From assembly GCA_900549555.1 (NCBI GenBank), contig UROO01000020.1, positions 1 through 26,172 on the forward strand: a stretch of DNA of 26,172 nt. Direction: 5' to 3'. Within the stretch, counting starts at the first letter, position 1. The number at the start of each line of letters is the position of its first letter. The position numbers and the translations under genes were made by a program. The DNA is from an uncultured Collinsella sp. (lineage in GTDB: Bacteria; Actinomycetota; Coriobacteriia; Coriobacteriales; Coriobacteriaceae). Under the pieces are notes generated by a model that searched no databases, was not told the origin of the DNA, and was given only the letters and a program-made list of their open reading frames with translations. Below are positions 6,130-13,525 of the stretch, piece by piece.

Positions 6130-8010
6130 ATGCTCAATAATCACGAGGTCAATCTAACCGACGAGGAGGCTGCCGCCGAGGTCGCCCGTGTCGCGAAGAC
6201 CTACCCCGTGGTACGTTTACTGTCGGCCGATCAGATTAAGAGCGAGCCTAACTGCCTGCTCGCCGGCGATCGCTGCCCTTGTTTGCGCCAGGCAAGTCTT
6301 GAGGCCTTGACAGATTCCGATGAGGTGTCGGAGCAACTGCTCAACGATGGCGTTGAGTACCGTGCCCATCTGCGCCCTCTGAAGGTCGAGGGCGAGCCTC
6401 ATGTCCTGCTGATGGTGCGTCCGATCGATGGGCAAGAGGCCGCAAAAGAGGACCTTGTCTACACCGATGTGCTGACGAGCGTGCACAATCGCCGATATTA
6501 CGAGGAAAAGCTCCGTAGCGCCCGCATGAACGCCGGCGTTGCGATGATCGACCTTGATGATTTTAGGGTCTTCAACGATACGTGTGGCCGTCATGCCGGC
6601 GACCTTGCGCTCGGTGCCGTGGCGACAGCCATGCGCAGCGGAATCCGTTCGACTGACGAGCTTGTGCGCTATGGCTGCGACAAGTTTGTGGTTGTCATGC
6701 CCAATATTCCCTCCGATGACTTCACCCGTCGCCTGCATCAGGTGTCCGATGCCGTTCGTTCCACGATTATTCCGGGCCATGAGTACGTGAGCTTGACGGC
6801 ATGTGTTGGTGGCGTTCGTATTCATGGCGAGACGGTCGATGAGGGCGTTGGCCGCGCTGTCCAGTTACTGAGCCGCGCTAAGGCAAAAGCCGGTACGGTC
6901 GTGACCGATGCCGATTCCATCGAGGCCTTCCAAAGTGAAAAGCCTTTGGTACTTATTGTCGATGACTCCGAGATGAACCGAGTCATTCTCAGCGAGATGC
7001 TCAAGGACGAGTATTGCATCCTCGAGGCCGATAACGGTCGTACGGCGCTCGACATGGCCGACCGCTATGGTGATGAGTTGTCGCTCGTACTGCTGGATAT
7101 TGTCATGCCGGGCATAAGCGGCTTTGAGGTGCTGGCCGGTCTGTCGCGCCGATCGGGTATCGACAATCTGCCTATCATCATGATTTCGAGCGAAGATTCC
7201 GATGATATGGTTCTGCGCGCGTACGAGCTAGGCGCCTCGGACTATATCAACCGCCCGTTTGACTCCCGTGTCGTGCGCCGCCGTGTAAGCAACACCATCC
7301 GCCTATACGCCAAACAGCGCCGCCTGACGAGCCTGCTGTCCCAGCAGTACAACGAGCGTGTCAAGAACAGTCGCATGCTCATCGACATCATGGCTGGCGT
7401 CATGGAGCTTCGCAACGGCGAGAGCGGCAGGCACGTTACGAACATCGAAAAGCTGACCGAGCTGCTGCTTGGCTGTCTGGTCCAGCGTAGCGACACCATT
7501 TCCCTTGACAATGAGGAGCGCTCCACGATTGCCCTGGCTTCGGCGCTGCACGATATCGGCAAGATGTCGATTGACGATGCGATTCTCAACAAACTCGGGC
7601 GCCTTACGCCCGAGGAGTTCGAGATTATGAAGACGCATACCACAATCGGCGCCGACATGCTGCTTGAGCTGGGTAGCCATCACGCCGGCAATGCGCTTAT
7701 GGAATATGCGTACCAGATTGCGCGTTGGCATCACGAGCGCTGGGACGGCAAGGGTTATCCCGATGGCCTTAAGGGCGACGAAATTCCCATTGCCGCACAG
7801 GTGGTTTCGGTGGCCGACGTGTACGATGCTCTGACGAGCGTGCGCGTGTACAAGGACGCTATCCCGCACAAGGAGGCAATTCAGATGATCCTGGACGGTA
7901 AGTGCGGCACCTTTAACCCGCTGCTGCTCGATTGTCTGCTCGAGGTGCAAGACCAAATTGCCGGGACGTTGGCACGCCCCGCCGACGTTGTCGCGTTTCC
8001 CATGATTTAG
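6130..8010 (+). CDS. Hybrid signalling protein: degenerate GGDEF, receiver, HD-GYP
   Basis: A 626-residue cytoplasmic regulator with no membrane segment. The N-terminal part (about 1-105) is unrecognised, with cysteines in NCLLAGDRCPC. Residues 107-260 form a GGDEF domain (DLDDFRVFND, 141-150), but its active site reads YGCDKF (181-186) instead of xGGDEF, so cyclase activity is doubtful. Residues 272-395 form a receiver: acidic Asp278/279, phospho-acceptor Asp323, Ser353/354, but Arg375 where Lys is normal. Residues 415-610 form an HD-GYP phosphodiesterase with His435, His474-Asp475, His503, HH534-535 and GYP 542-544 all present. It probably hydrolyses cyclic di-GMP under phosphorylation control. 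The Hpt gene follows after 24 bases. Confidence 0.92.
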   Translation: MLNNHEVNLTDEEAAAEVARVAKTYPVVRLLSADQIKSEPNCLLAGDRCPCLRQASLEALTDSDEVSEQLLNDGVEYRAHLRPLKVEGEPHVLLMVRPIDGQEAAKEDLVYTDVLTSVHNRRYYEEKLRSARMNAGVAMIDLDDFRVFNDTCGRHAGDLALGAVATAMRSGIRSTDELVRYGCDKFVVVMPNIPSDDFTRRLHQVSDAVRSTIIPGHEYVSLTACVGGVRIHGETVDEGVGRAVQLLSRAKAKAGTVVTDADSIEAFQSEKPLVLIVDDSEMNRVILSEMLKDEYCILEADNGRTALDMADRYGDELSLVLLDIVMPGISGFEVLAGLSRRSGIDNLPIIMISSEDSDDMVLRAYELGASDYINRPFDSRVVRRRVSNTIRLYAKQRRLTSLLSQQYNERVKNSRMLIDIMAGVMELRNGESGRHVTNIEKLTELLLGCLVQRSDTISLDNEERSTIALASALHDIGKMSIDDAILNKLGRLTPEEFEIMKTHTTIGADMLLELGSHHAGNALMEYAYQIARWHHERWDGKGYPDGLKGDEIPIAAQVVSVADVYDALTSVRVYKDAIPHKEAIQMILDGKCGTFNPLLLDCLLEVQDQIAGTLARPADVVAFPMI

Positions 8011-8034
8011 TTTGACCAAAGGAGTTTTTAATCC

Positions 8035-8391
8035 ATGATTTCCATGCGTGAGGCGTATGAGAAGATCGGCGCCAATTATGATGACGCGTGCGCTCGGCTG
8101 ATGGGCGAGGAAATGCTCGCCCGCTTTGCCCTCAAGTTTTTGGATGACGAGAGCATGGACAAGCTGGAGGCCGCCATGGCGGCGGGAGACGCCGAAGGTG
8201 CGTTTATGGCAGCGCACACGCTCAAGGGCGTGAGCCAGAACCTGGGATTCGATAATCTGTACGAGCCGGCGGTCGTGGTGACCGAGGCGCTGCGCGGCGC
8301 CGATGCCGTTGACGGCGCTCGCGAGGGGATGCATGCGCTGCAGCAGCAATATGCGGCTACGATGTCGGCCCTGCGCGAGGCGGCCGAATAA
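8035..8391 (+). CDS. Hpt (histidine phosphotransfer) domain protein
   Basis: A 118-residue single-domain helical-bundle protein that relays phosphate between a histidine kinase and receiver domains. The phospho-acceptor is His61 in AAHTLKGVSQNLGF, the classic Hpt motif. It has its own AAAGGAG ribosome site and lies directly after the receiver/HD-GYP gene. It is therefore the natural phosphodonor or sink for that receiver (inference from context). No kinase gene lies in the window. Confidence 0.9.
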   Translation: MISMREAYEKIGANYDDACARLMGEEMLARFALKFLDDESMDKLEAAMAAGDAEGAFMAAHTLKGVSQNLGFDNLYEPAVVVTEALRGADAVDGAREGMHALQQQYAATMSALREAAE

Positions 8392-8412
8392 GGGCTTGCG
8401 AGCCTTGATGAC

Positions 8413-8482
8413 AATGAGAGTGGATAATCTCCCGTTTTAGGCTCGGTGGTGGCCTCAAAGTGGGAGATTATCCACTCTCGTT
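8413..8482. repeat. Long inverted repeat, 18-bp core arms
   Basis: GAGAGTGGATAATCTCCC (8416-8433) is perfectly complementary to 8462-8479 around a 28-base loop. A further two pairs lie beyond one mismatch. A fragment of the arm (ATCCACTCTCACC) recurs at about 8500-8512. No T-run follows on the plus strand. The remainder of 8392-8621 holds only the promoter region of the next gene. Confidence 0.85.
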
Positions 8483-8567
8483 CGATACGTGTCCAAAAAT
8501 CCACTCTCACCCCTTCCGATTAGTGAATGGCCTATGCGCACTGGCGGGGCTTTCCGCATGCAATCTA

Positions 8568-8601
8568 TATCGTTGTTCGATAAACTGTTCGAATAACGAT
8601 A
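8568..8601 (+). promoter_or_regulatory. Operator-like inverted repeat upstream of the DUF2975 gene
   Basis: ATCGTTGTTCGA (8569-8580) pairs with TCGAATAACGAT (8589-8600) with one mismatch and an 8-base centre, plus a flanking T/A pair. It contains TCGATAAAC (8577-8585) and AATAAC (8592-8597), both found again in the RiPP promoter at 9616-9630. It is a likely binding site for the HTH protein encoded at 9191. Confidence 0.55.
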
Positions 8602-8621
8602 GAGTCGATGAGGGTGAGTGT

Positions 8622-9182
8622 ATGTCTAACAGCGTTCAGCGTATGGCCAAAGCGGGCGAAAATATCAGGAAGCTTGGCTTTTGCATGGCAGCCGTTTTTG
8701 CAGGGATGCTCGTCGCTTTTGCCGCGTTGGTTGTTTACGTGATCTGGTATGCGGTTGCAAACGTTGCCTCTGTCGATTCTTTCGGCGTCGTGACGCTTCT
8801 CGATGGCGGGTGCATCGTTATCCCAAGCGGACTGTGCCTGGCACTCGTCGTGGGTATTTCGCTTGTCGTTCTGTGTGGGATCAGCCGTAACATCTCGCGA
8901 GGCGTCTCGCCCTTTACCAAGACGCATGTGCGGCTTATCCGTGTTCTTGCGCTTGCCTTTGCTGTTAACGCCGCGGTTTCGCTTATTGGTGCCTACGGAT
9001 CGGTCAATCTTACCATTGGTGGGCTGGAGCTTTACGTCGTGCCTCATTCCTTCGTTATTGAGATTTGCCAAGGCGTTGCCTTTGATGCGGGGTCGCTTAT
9101 CGGCGCGGCTGTCTGTCTGTGTATCTCGGTGATCTGGAGTTATGCCTCGCTGCTCCAAGAGCAGTCTGACGAGCTTGTGTAG
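8622..9182 (+). CDS. DUF2975 family membrane protein
   Basis: A 186-residue integral membrane protein with four predicted helices: about residues 18-45, 62-87, 107-128 and 150-175. The segment ISRNISRGVSPFTKTHVRLIRVLA is the characteristic loop of DUF2975 proteins. The biochemical function of the family is unknown. DUF2975 genes are typically followed by a YozG-like HTH gene, as here, 8 bases downstream. ATG 8622 was chosen because GAGGGTGAG lies just upstream and the longer frame runs back through the inverted repeats. Confidence 0.78.
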   Translation: MSNSVQRMAKAGENIRKLGFCMAAVFAGMLVAFAALVVYVIWYAVANVASVDSFGVVTLLDGGCIVIPSGLCLALVVGISLVVLCGISRNISRGVSPFTKTHVRLIRVLALAFAVNAAVSLIGAYGSVNLTIGGLELYVVPHSFVIEICQGVAFDAGSLIGAAVCLCISVIWSYASLLQEQSDELV

Positions 9183-9190
9183 GAGGAAGC

Positions 9191-9520
9191 ATGAGCTATC
9201 TCATCATCGAGCTTGAGACGCAGCTACTTAAGACCGGAAAGACCAGTGCTGATCTGATTCGTGCCACGGGGCATACTCCGGCTAATATTTCTAAGCTAAG
9301 AAACGGAAAAATTAAAGCTATTCGCCTTAAGACGCTTCTCGATATTTGCGATGAACTTGACTGTCAACCGGGAGATATTATTCGGCGGGTGAGTGAGAAA
9401 GAGCTTGAGGAGCTTATTGTTGAGCGTGCAAAAAATGTCGTGAGGCAGATGCGGAATGGTGGAGGCAATGAGGCGTCGCTTCCGACATCAGTCTTTGCTG
9501 TAGATTTGAGCGACGAGTAG
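9191..9520 (+). CDS. Small Cro/C1-type HTH regulator, YozG-like
   Basis: A 109-residue DNA-binding protein. The HTH (about residues 15-62) reads TSADLIRATGHTPANISKLRNGKIKAIRLKTLLDICDELDCQPGDII, the compact HTH_26/Cro-C1 form found beside DUF2975 proteins. The C-terminal extension (about 65-109) is charged and unrecognised. It is co-transcribed with the DUF2975 gene (AGGAGG site, 8-base gap). Palindromes at 8568-8601 and 9613-9622 are candidate targets, so it may control both its own operon and the adjacent peptide locus (inference). Confidence 0.82.
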   Translation: MSYLIIELETQLLKTGKTSADLIRATGHTPANISKLRNGKIKAIRLKTLLDICDELDCQPGDIIRRVSEKELEELIVERAKNVVRQMRNGGGNEASLPTSVFAVDLSDE

Positions 9521-9554
9521 CATATAGCGAGCAGCTAAAACGAGATATTGGTGT

Positions 9555-9590
9555 GATGGGGCCCGTGTCTAGCGCGGGCCCCATCTCTTT
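9555..9590 (+). terminator. Rho-independent terminator after the HTH gene
   Basis: Perfect 11-bp arms GATGGGGCCCG (9555-9565) and CGGGCCCCATC (9575-9585) are followed by TCTTT. It insulates the DUF2975/HTH operon from the peptide promoter 10 bases on. Confidence 0.88.
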
Positions 9591-9598
9591 AAATTATC

Positions 9599-9627
9599 TT
9601 GACAAATATAAGTTATCGATAAACAAT
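9599..9627 (+). promoter_or_regulatory. Promoter of the Cys-rich peptide with palindromic operator
   Basis: A consensus TTGACA -35 (9599-9604), a 17-bp spacer and AACAAT as -10 (9622-9627). The perfect 10-bp palindrome TTATCGATAA (9613-9622) lies in the spacer and touches the -10, the position of a classic repressor operator. Confidence 0.65.
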
Positions 9628-9665
9628 AACACGAAGTAAAAGCGATAATAGAAAGGAGGAACGAT

Positions 9666-9794
9666 ATGAGCTGGATTGTCAAACCGAGTTATGTGGACCC
9701 CGGTGGTGGGTGCAACGGTTACTGCAAGACATTCTGTGGAGCACGCACTTGCGTCAATAACTGCAGCAAAAACTTCTGTTTAGTTAATCTCTAG
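9666..9794 (+). CDS. Six-cysteine RiPP precursor peptide
   Basis: A 42-residue peptide with cysteines at 16, 20, 24, 29, 33 and 38 (spacing 3-3-4-3-4). The N-terminal part MSWIVKPSYVDPGGG has no Cys and would serve as a short leader; the Cys-rich part NGYCKTFCGARTCVNNC is the likely core. An optimal AGGAGG site lies six bases upstream of the ATG, and a strong promoter lies just before it. It heads a cluster with a radical SAM/SPASM maturase, so the cysteines are probably turned into thioether links, as in ranthipeptides or sactipeptides (inference). It resembles clostridial Cys-rich peptides of the Clo7bot type, but this could not be verified. Usual length cut-offs would miss it. Confidence 0.82.
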   Translation: MSWIVKPSYVDPGGGCNGYCKTFCGARTCVNNCSKNFCLVNL

Positions 9795-9802
9795 CAGTTG
9801 CG

Positions 9803-9838
9803 GCTGCTGCCAGGCGACAGTCTGGCAGCAGCGGTTTT
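9803..9838 (+). terminator. Attenuating hairpin after the precursor gene
   Basis: Perfect 11-bp arms GCTGCTGCCAG (9803-9813) and CTGGCAGCAGC (9822-9832) are followed by GGTTTTGC. The short T-run suggests partial termination, giving more precursor than transporter and maturase transcript. Confidence 0.72.
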
Positions 9839-9862
9839 GCTATCAAGTAGAACGGGAGGCCA

Positions 9863-10588
9863 ATGAGTGCATCAGCGATAAAGCTATCAAAGGTGTCAAA
9901 GCGCTACGGGAAACGGCGCGTTTTGCATGACGTTTCCTTCGAGGTGCATCAGTCTGAGCTCTGTGCCCTTGTCGGTGCAAACGGTGCGGGCAAAAGCACG
10001 CTTATTAAAAACGTCTTGGGCCTCTGCGAGCCGTCGTCGGGGAGCGTGGAGCTCTTTGGAGGCAAATCAAAGAGAGAGCTTAGCCTGATGCGGACGCGTG
10101 TCGGCTATGTGCCAGATTCCAGCGGAGCATACCAGTCCCTCAGTGCGGTTGAGAATCTTCGGATCCGATGTGCGGAATGGGGGCTTGATGAGAAACGTGA
10201 GGTTCCTCGCGTTTTGAGTCTAGTTGGACTGGACGTCGAAGAGAAAAAGAGCGTAAGCAGTTTTTCTCTGGGAATGAAACGGCGGCTGGATATAGCTACG
10301 GCTTTGTTGGGTGACACTGACCTGCTTATTTTTGATGAGCCAGCAAACGGTTTGGACCCGCTGGGCATCGAGAGTATATGGGCCCTTATCGGTCGATTGA
10401 ATCGAGAACAGGGTAAGACCATGCTCATCTCTAGCCATGATTTGGATGAGTTGGCATCAGTTGCAACAAGTTGCGTGTTTATTCATGACGGCGAACTGCT
10501 GAAAAAGGAATCGATGGACGTCATAAGGGATGAGGCGTCGTCCCTAAAAGAGTATTACAGGCGCTTGATGAAGGCGGTCTCGCTATGA
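9863..10588 (+). CDS. ABC transporter ATP-binding protein, BcrA/LanF-like
   Basis: A 241-residue ATPase of the type that drives bacitracin or lantibiotic self-protection transporters. Walker A GANGAGKST is at 38-46, the signature SFSLGMKRR starts at about 133 (the SLGM form typical of this subfamily rather than LSGGQ), Walker B LLIFDE is at 154-159, and the switch His192 lies in SSHDLDEL. A GGGAGG ribosome site precedes the ATG. Its stop overlaps the next ATG by four bases. With the two following permeases it forms a LanFEG-like unit, probably for immunity to, or export of, the cluster peptide. Confidence 0.88.
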   Translation: MSASAIKLSKVSKRYGKRRVLHDVSFEVHQSELCALVGANGAGKSTLIKNVLGLCEPSSGSVELFGGKSKRELSLMRTRVGYVPDSSGAYQSLSAVENLRIRCAEWGLDEKREVPRVLSLVGLDVEEKKSVSSFSLGMKRRLDIATALLGDTDLLIFDEPANGLDPLGIESIWALIGRLNREQGKTMLISSHDLDELASVATSCVFIHDGELLKKESMDVIRDEASSLKEYYRRLMKAVSL

Positions 10589-11409
10589 AGCGGGCGATCC
10601 ATCCCATAAAGGCAGATATGATGCGTTTGCACAGGATGTTTCCGGCGAAGTTTGGCCTTGCGCTTATTCTGGCGTTCGGCCTTCTCTTCGGTGTCTTTCT
10701 AAAAAACGGAACAACGTTGCTCGCCTTTGGCAATAGCGTTTTTGGGGAGGATATTGGTTTCTGCTGGAATGTAATCGATCCTTCTGCACCCGATGAGTCC
10801 CTTGTGCGCAGTGCTTTTGCCGGCACGTCTCTGTTCGTTCCGCCCATCGTTTGCCTGGCGATTTTACAGGAGCGCGGCTATGAAGAGGGACACCGAATTT
10901 CTTCAGCAAGAGGTCTTACCCGCTTTAATGGGGTCCTAGCACATGTGCTTTCGTCTGCTTTAATAATTGGCGCAGCATATAGTGCGCTTTGCCTTCTTCT
11001 TTTTGCAATAGCGATAACACGTGGAGGGCAAAACTATGCGCATAGCATGCTGGCTGCATTTTTGCCAGCAATGATAATCAACGCCGTATTGGTGATATCG
11101 GTTGCGTTGGAGACGGTAACCATCTATCGGATTACAAGCAGCGCTGTATTTAGCGGGGCTGTGATAATAATCGGATTTGTCATGAGCTTGACGCTCTACG
11201 GAACTTACCTTCAGGCGCCCATACCGTCCTTGCGATGGATTTTCCTTCTTCCGGGGCCGTATCTTGGAGTCGGAAGTGCTCTTGGGTATAGCGATATGGG
11301 GCAGCTGACGCTTCTGGGATATGGCGTGGCAGCCAGCTGTCTATCGGTATTGATTTACGCTCTCGTGAGCTTTCGCGCTGGGGGTGTGTTCAATGGCTCG
11401 TCAGATTAA
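10585..11409 (+). CDS. ABC-2-type permease subunit 1 of the peptide locus
   Basis: A 274-residue integral membrane protein with about six hydrophobic helices, including residues 23-42, 82-95, 115-145, 157-178, 183-208 and 240-263. It has no ATPase motif. The start ATG overlaps the ATPase stop (ATGA), indicating translational coupling. Size and position match the LanE/LanG-type permeases of lantibiotic immunity systems, although sequence similarity to a named family is not obvious by eye. Confidence 0.75.
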   Translation: MKRAIHPIKADMMRLHRMFPAKFGLALILAFGLLFGVFLKNGTTLLAFGNSVFGEDIGFCWNVIDPSAPDESLVRSAFAGTSLFVPPIVCLAILQERGYEEGHRISSARGLTRFNGVLAHVLSSALIIGAAYSALCLLLFAIAITRGGQNYAHSMLAAFLPAMIINAVLVISVALETVTIYRITSSAVFSGAVIIIGFVMSLTLYGTYLQAPIPSLRWIFLLPGPYLGVGSALGYSDMGQLTLLGYGVAASCLSVLIYALVSFRAGGVFNGSSD

Positions 11410-12211
11410 AAGACTTCTCCAGTCAGAATGGAAGCATGCGAGCAAATGGGCGTACGCCTTAATCCTGGTAATTTATGCGTGCATGGTGGTATTGCAGCTT
11501 AATTCTTTCCCGATGTGGTTCTGTAGCCTCCGTGAGAACAGTTTCTTGGGCTTTTTCCCAGACCCGACGCTTCGGCTATCGGCAGAGGATGTCCTTCTAT
11601 TTGGTAATGCAGGGGTTTTTCGCGGTCTGCTTTTCAACGTAGCCCCGTTGGCTCATGCATTGTTCTTTCCGTTCATCGCGGCTTGCATTGTGCCGCGCTT
11701 TGTCAGTTCGGGCTTTATTGAGGAACCGTGGGGGTTGTCGGAGGCTCGGGGAGGGAAGCGTGTGTGCGCTATCGTTGCGCGAGTGGTGCTGTCTTCTTTT
11801 GCCCTTTTGGGCGCGTTTATCCTGTCGAGTGTCGTTTTGTACTGTCTTAACTGCGTAATCGTTTTGGATGCTCAGCAGTATTTCAACCTGCATGTATTTT
11901 GCTATCGACTTGTTCTTGCTGCTGCTGCCTGCCTTGCATACGTGGTTTCTTGCGTAATCGTTGTTTCCTATTTTGGGTCCGGCTTCGGTCCGATTGGCAT
12001 GCTGCTGCTTGTCAACGTCGTAGCGATCTACATACAGCTCGGGGCCAATTCCATGCTTCCGCTTCCGTCCTCGATGCTCATGTGGATTTGCGGCGTGACC
12101 CCGTTGGGGGATGGTCAATGCGTTTCGATTTTAATTGACTGCCTAATAAACGTAGCAAGCGTTTTTGCCATCTGCTTTACAGTCGACCGATTGCGGTCGA
12201 GATTTCTTTGA
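11393..12211 (+). CDS. ABC-2-type permease subunit 2 of the peptide locus
   Basis: A 272-residue membrane protein with about six hydrophobic helices (first at 19-38, others at about 85-105, 125-158, 170-192, 197-215 and 248-265). ATG 11393 is preferred over GTG 11384 because GGGGGTG lies nine bases upstream. The gene overlaps the first permease by 17 bases. It is likely the second half of a heterodimeric channel energised by the ATPase at 9863. It is weakly conserved and recognised mainly by size, topology and position. Confidence 0.72.
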   Translation: MARQIKRLLQSEWKHASKWAYALILVIYACMVVLQLNSFPMWFCSLRENSFLGFFPDPTLRLSAEDVLLFGNAGVFRGLLFNVAPLAHALFFPFIAACIVPRFVSSGFIEEPWGLSEARGGKRVCAIVARVVLSSFALLGAFILSSVVLYCLNCVIVLDAQQYFNLHVFCYRLVLAAAACLAYVVSCVIVVSYFGSGFGPIGMLLLVNVVAIYIQLGANSMLPLPSSMLMWICGVTPLGDGQCVSILIDCLINVASVFAICFTVDRLRSRFL

Positions 12212-12232
12212 TTGCTTGTGAGGGATAAACAT

Positions 12233-13525
12233 ATGAGACCGTCTCAATACAACCTGATTGAAAACCGTGGCGAAAGGACGCTGGTGATGAATGCGAAGAC
12301 CGGTGCGATCCTTTCGTTAGATAAGCAGCATGCAGAAAGAATGTGCCGCATGGTATCGGGAAGCGAATGGGAGCCAGATGAATTGTGCGAAGCGTTGCTT
12401 CAAGGAGGGATGCTGTTAGAAGATGATCGTGACGAAAAGGAGGAAATGAAGGCGATAGGCCGTCTTGTTCGGTTTTCTGATCGCTCTCTCGGCATGACGA
12501 TAGCCCCGACATTGGAGTGCAACTTCTGTTGCCCATACTGTTATGAAAAGGGGCAACGCAAAACGACAATGACTCCGGAGGTCGAAGACCGACTTGTTTC
12601 ATTCGTGAAAGAGCGTTCACGGGGGCTGAGCGAGTTTGACATCAGTTGGTATGGTGGAGAGCCGCTGCTACAAGTCGATAGAATTCAGCGACTCACAGAG
12701 CGTATAAAGGGGGTCCTTAATCCGGAGTGTTCCTATGCAGCATCCATTGTCACAAATGGGTATCTTCTGACGCCAGAATTGGCTGCGGCTCTCGCGGCTT
12801 GTGACGTCAAGATGGCTCAGGTGACTTTGGACGGTTCTCGACAAGATCATGATTCCCGGCGAATCTTGCGGAACGGACAGCCGACATACGATGCGATTCT
12901 AGACAACGTTTCTAAAGTCACCCATCTGTTAGATATTTCTATCAGGTGCAATGTCGATGCCCATAACATTGTCGGTGCCGGCGATTTGCTGGATGCGCTC
13001 GAGGAAAAGGGCCTTAAAAACAAGGTGGGATTCTACCTAGCGCCTGTCGACAATATCAATGATACGTGCCCAAGCGACAGTAGTTGTTTTTCGATGGAGG
13101 CATTTTCTCAGGAAGAGCTGGACTTTTATAGCCATGCCGTTGATAGGGGGTTCTACGTTGACCTGACGGTGCGCTTTAATCCGGCTATATGTGGCGCTGT
13201 TTGTGCAGGGTCATTTGTAGTGGATCCGGAGGGCTACCTTTATAAATGTTGGGATGAAATCGGGATGCGTGAACGCTCCGTCGGCACACTTGCCGAAGGG
13301 CCGAGGATGAATGCTCAGCTGGTCCAATGGCTAAACTATGAGCCGAGCGATCATGAGTGTGAAGAGTGTTTTGCCTATCCCTCATGCATGGGAGGTTGCC
13401 CTAATCACGCTCTTCATGGAGGGTCAAAACAGTGCGTATCTCAAAGGTATCAGGTGCGCCAACGAATGATTTTGACCGAGAAAGCTCAGCGATTGCTTTC
13501 GGAATTGGATTCAGCTCGTGTTTAA
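12233..13525 (+). CDS. Radical SAM/SPASM peptide maturase
   Basis: A 430-residue enzyme predicted to modify the precursor encoded at 9666. The N-terminal 1-85 (YNLIENRGERTLVMNAKTGAI) looks like the peptide-engaging region of Cys-rich-peptide maturases. The radical SAM core starts with CNFCCPYC (Cys96, Cys100, Cys103), with the SAM-contact motif GGEP at 141-144. The C-terminal SPASM domain has Cys320, 324, 339, 376, 379, 385, 389 and 401, enough for two auxiliary 4Fe-4S clusters. Such enzymes typically form Cys thioether crosslinks. ATG 12233 has an AGGG site eight bases upstream; TTG 12212 is less likely. It overlaps the exporter start by 8 bases. Confidence 0.93.
   Translation: MRPSQYNLIENRGERTLVMNAKTGAILSLDKQHAERMCRMVSGSEWEPDELCEALLQGGMLLEDDRDEKEEMKAIGRLVRFSDRSLGMTIAPTLECNFCCPYCYEKGQRKTTMTPEVEDRLVSFVKERSRGLSEFDISWYGGEPLLQVDRIQRLTERIKGVLNPECSYAASIVTNGYLLTPELAAALAACDVKMAQVTLDGSRQDHDSRRILRNGQPTYDAILDNVSKVTHLLDISIRCNVDAHNIVGAGDLLDALEEKGLKNKVGFYLAPVDNINDTCPSDSSCFSMEAFSQEELDFYSHAVDRGFYVDLTVRFNPAICGAVCAGSFVVDPEGYLYKCWDEIGMRERSVGTLAEGPRMNAQLVQWLNYEPSDHECEECFAYPSCMGGCPNHALHGGSKQCVSQRYQVRQRMILTEKAQRLLSELDSARV

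Noticed and set aside
7303..8349. A 348-codon minus-strand open frame
   Set aside because: It is antisense to the HD-GYP and Hpt genes, which have clear motifs and ribosome sites.
8577..8590. A second LexA box (CGATAAACTGTTCG) upstream of the DUF2975 gene
   Set aside because: It matches only about 11 of 14 consensus positions, fails in the key AAC half, and is better explained as part of the longer inverted repeat shared with the peptide promoter.
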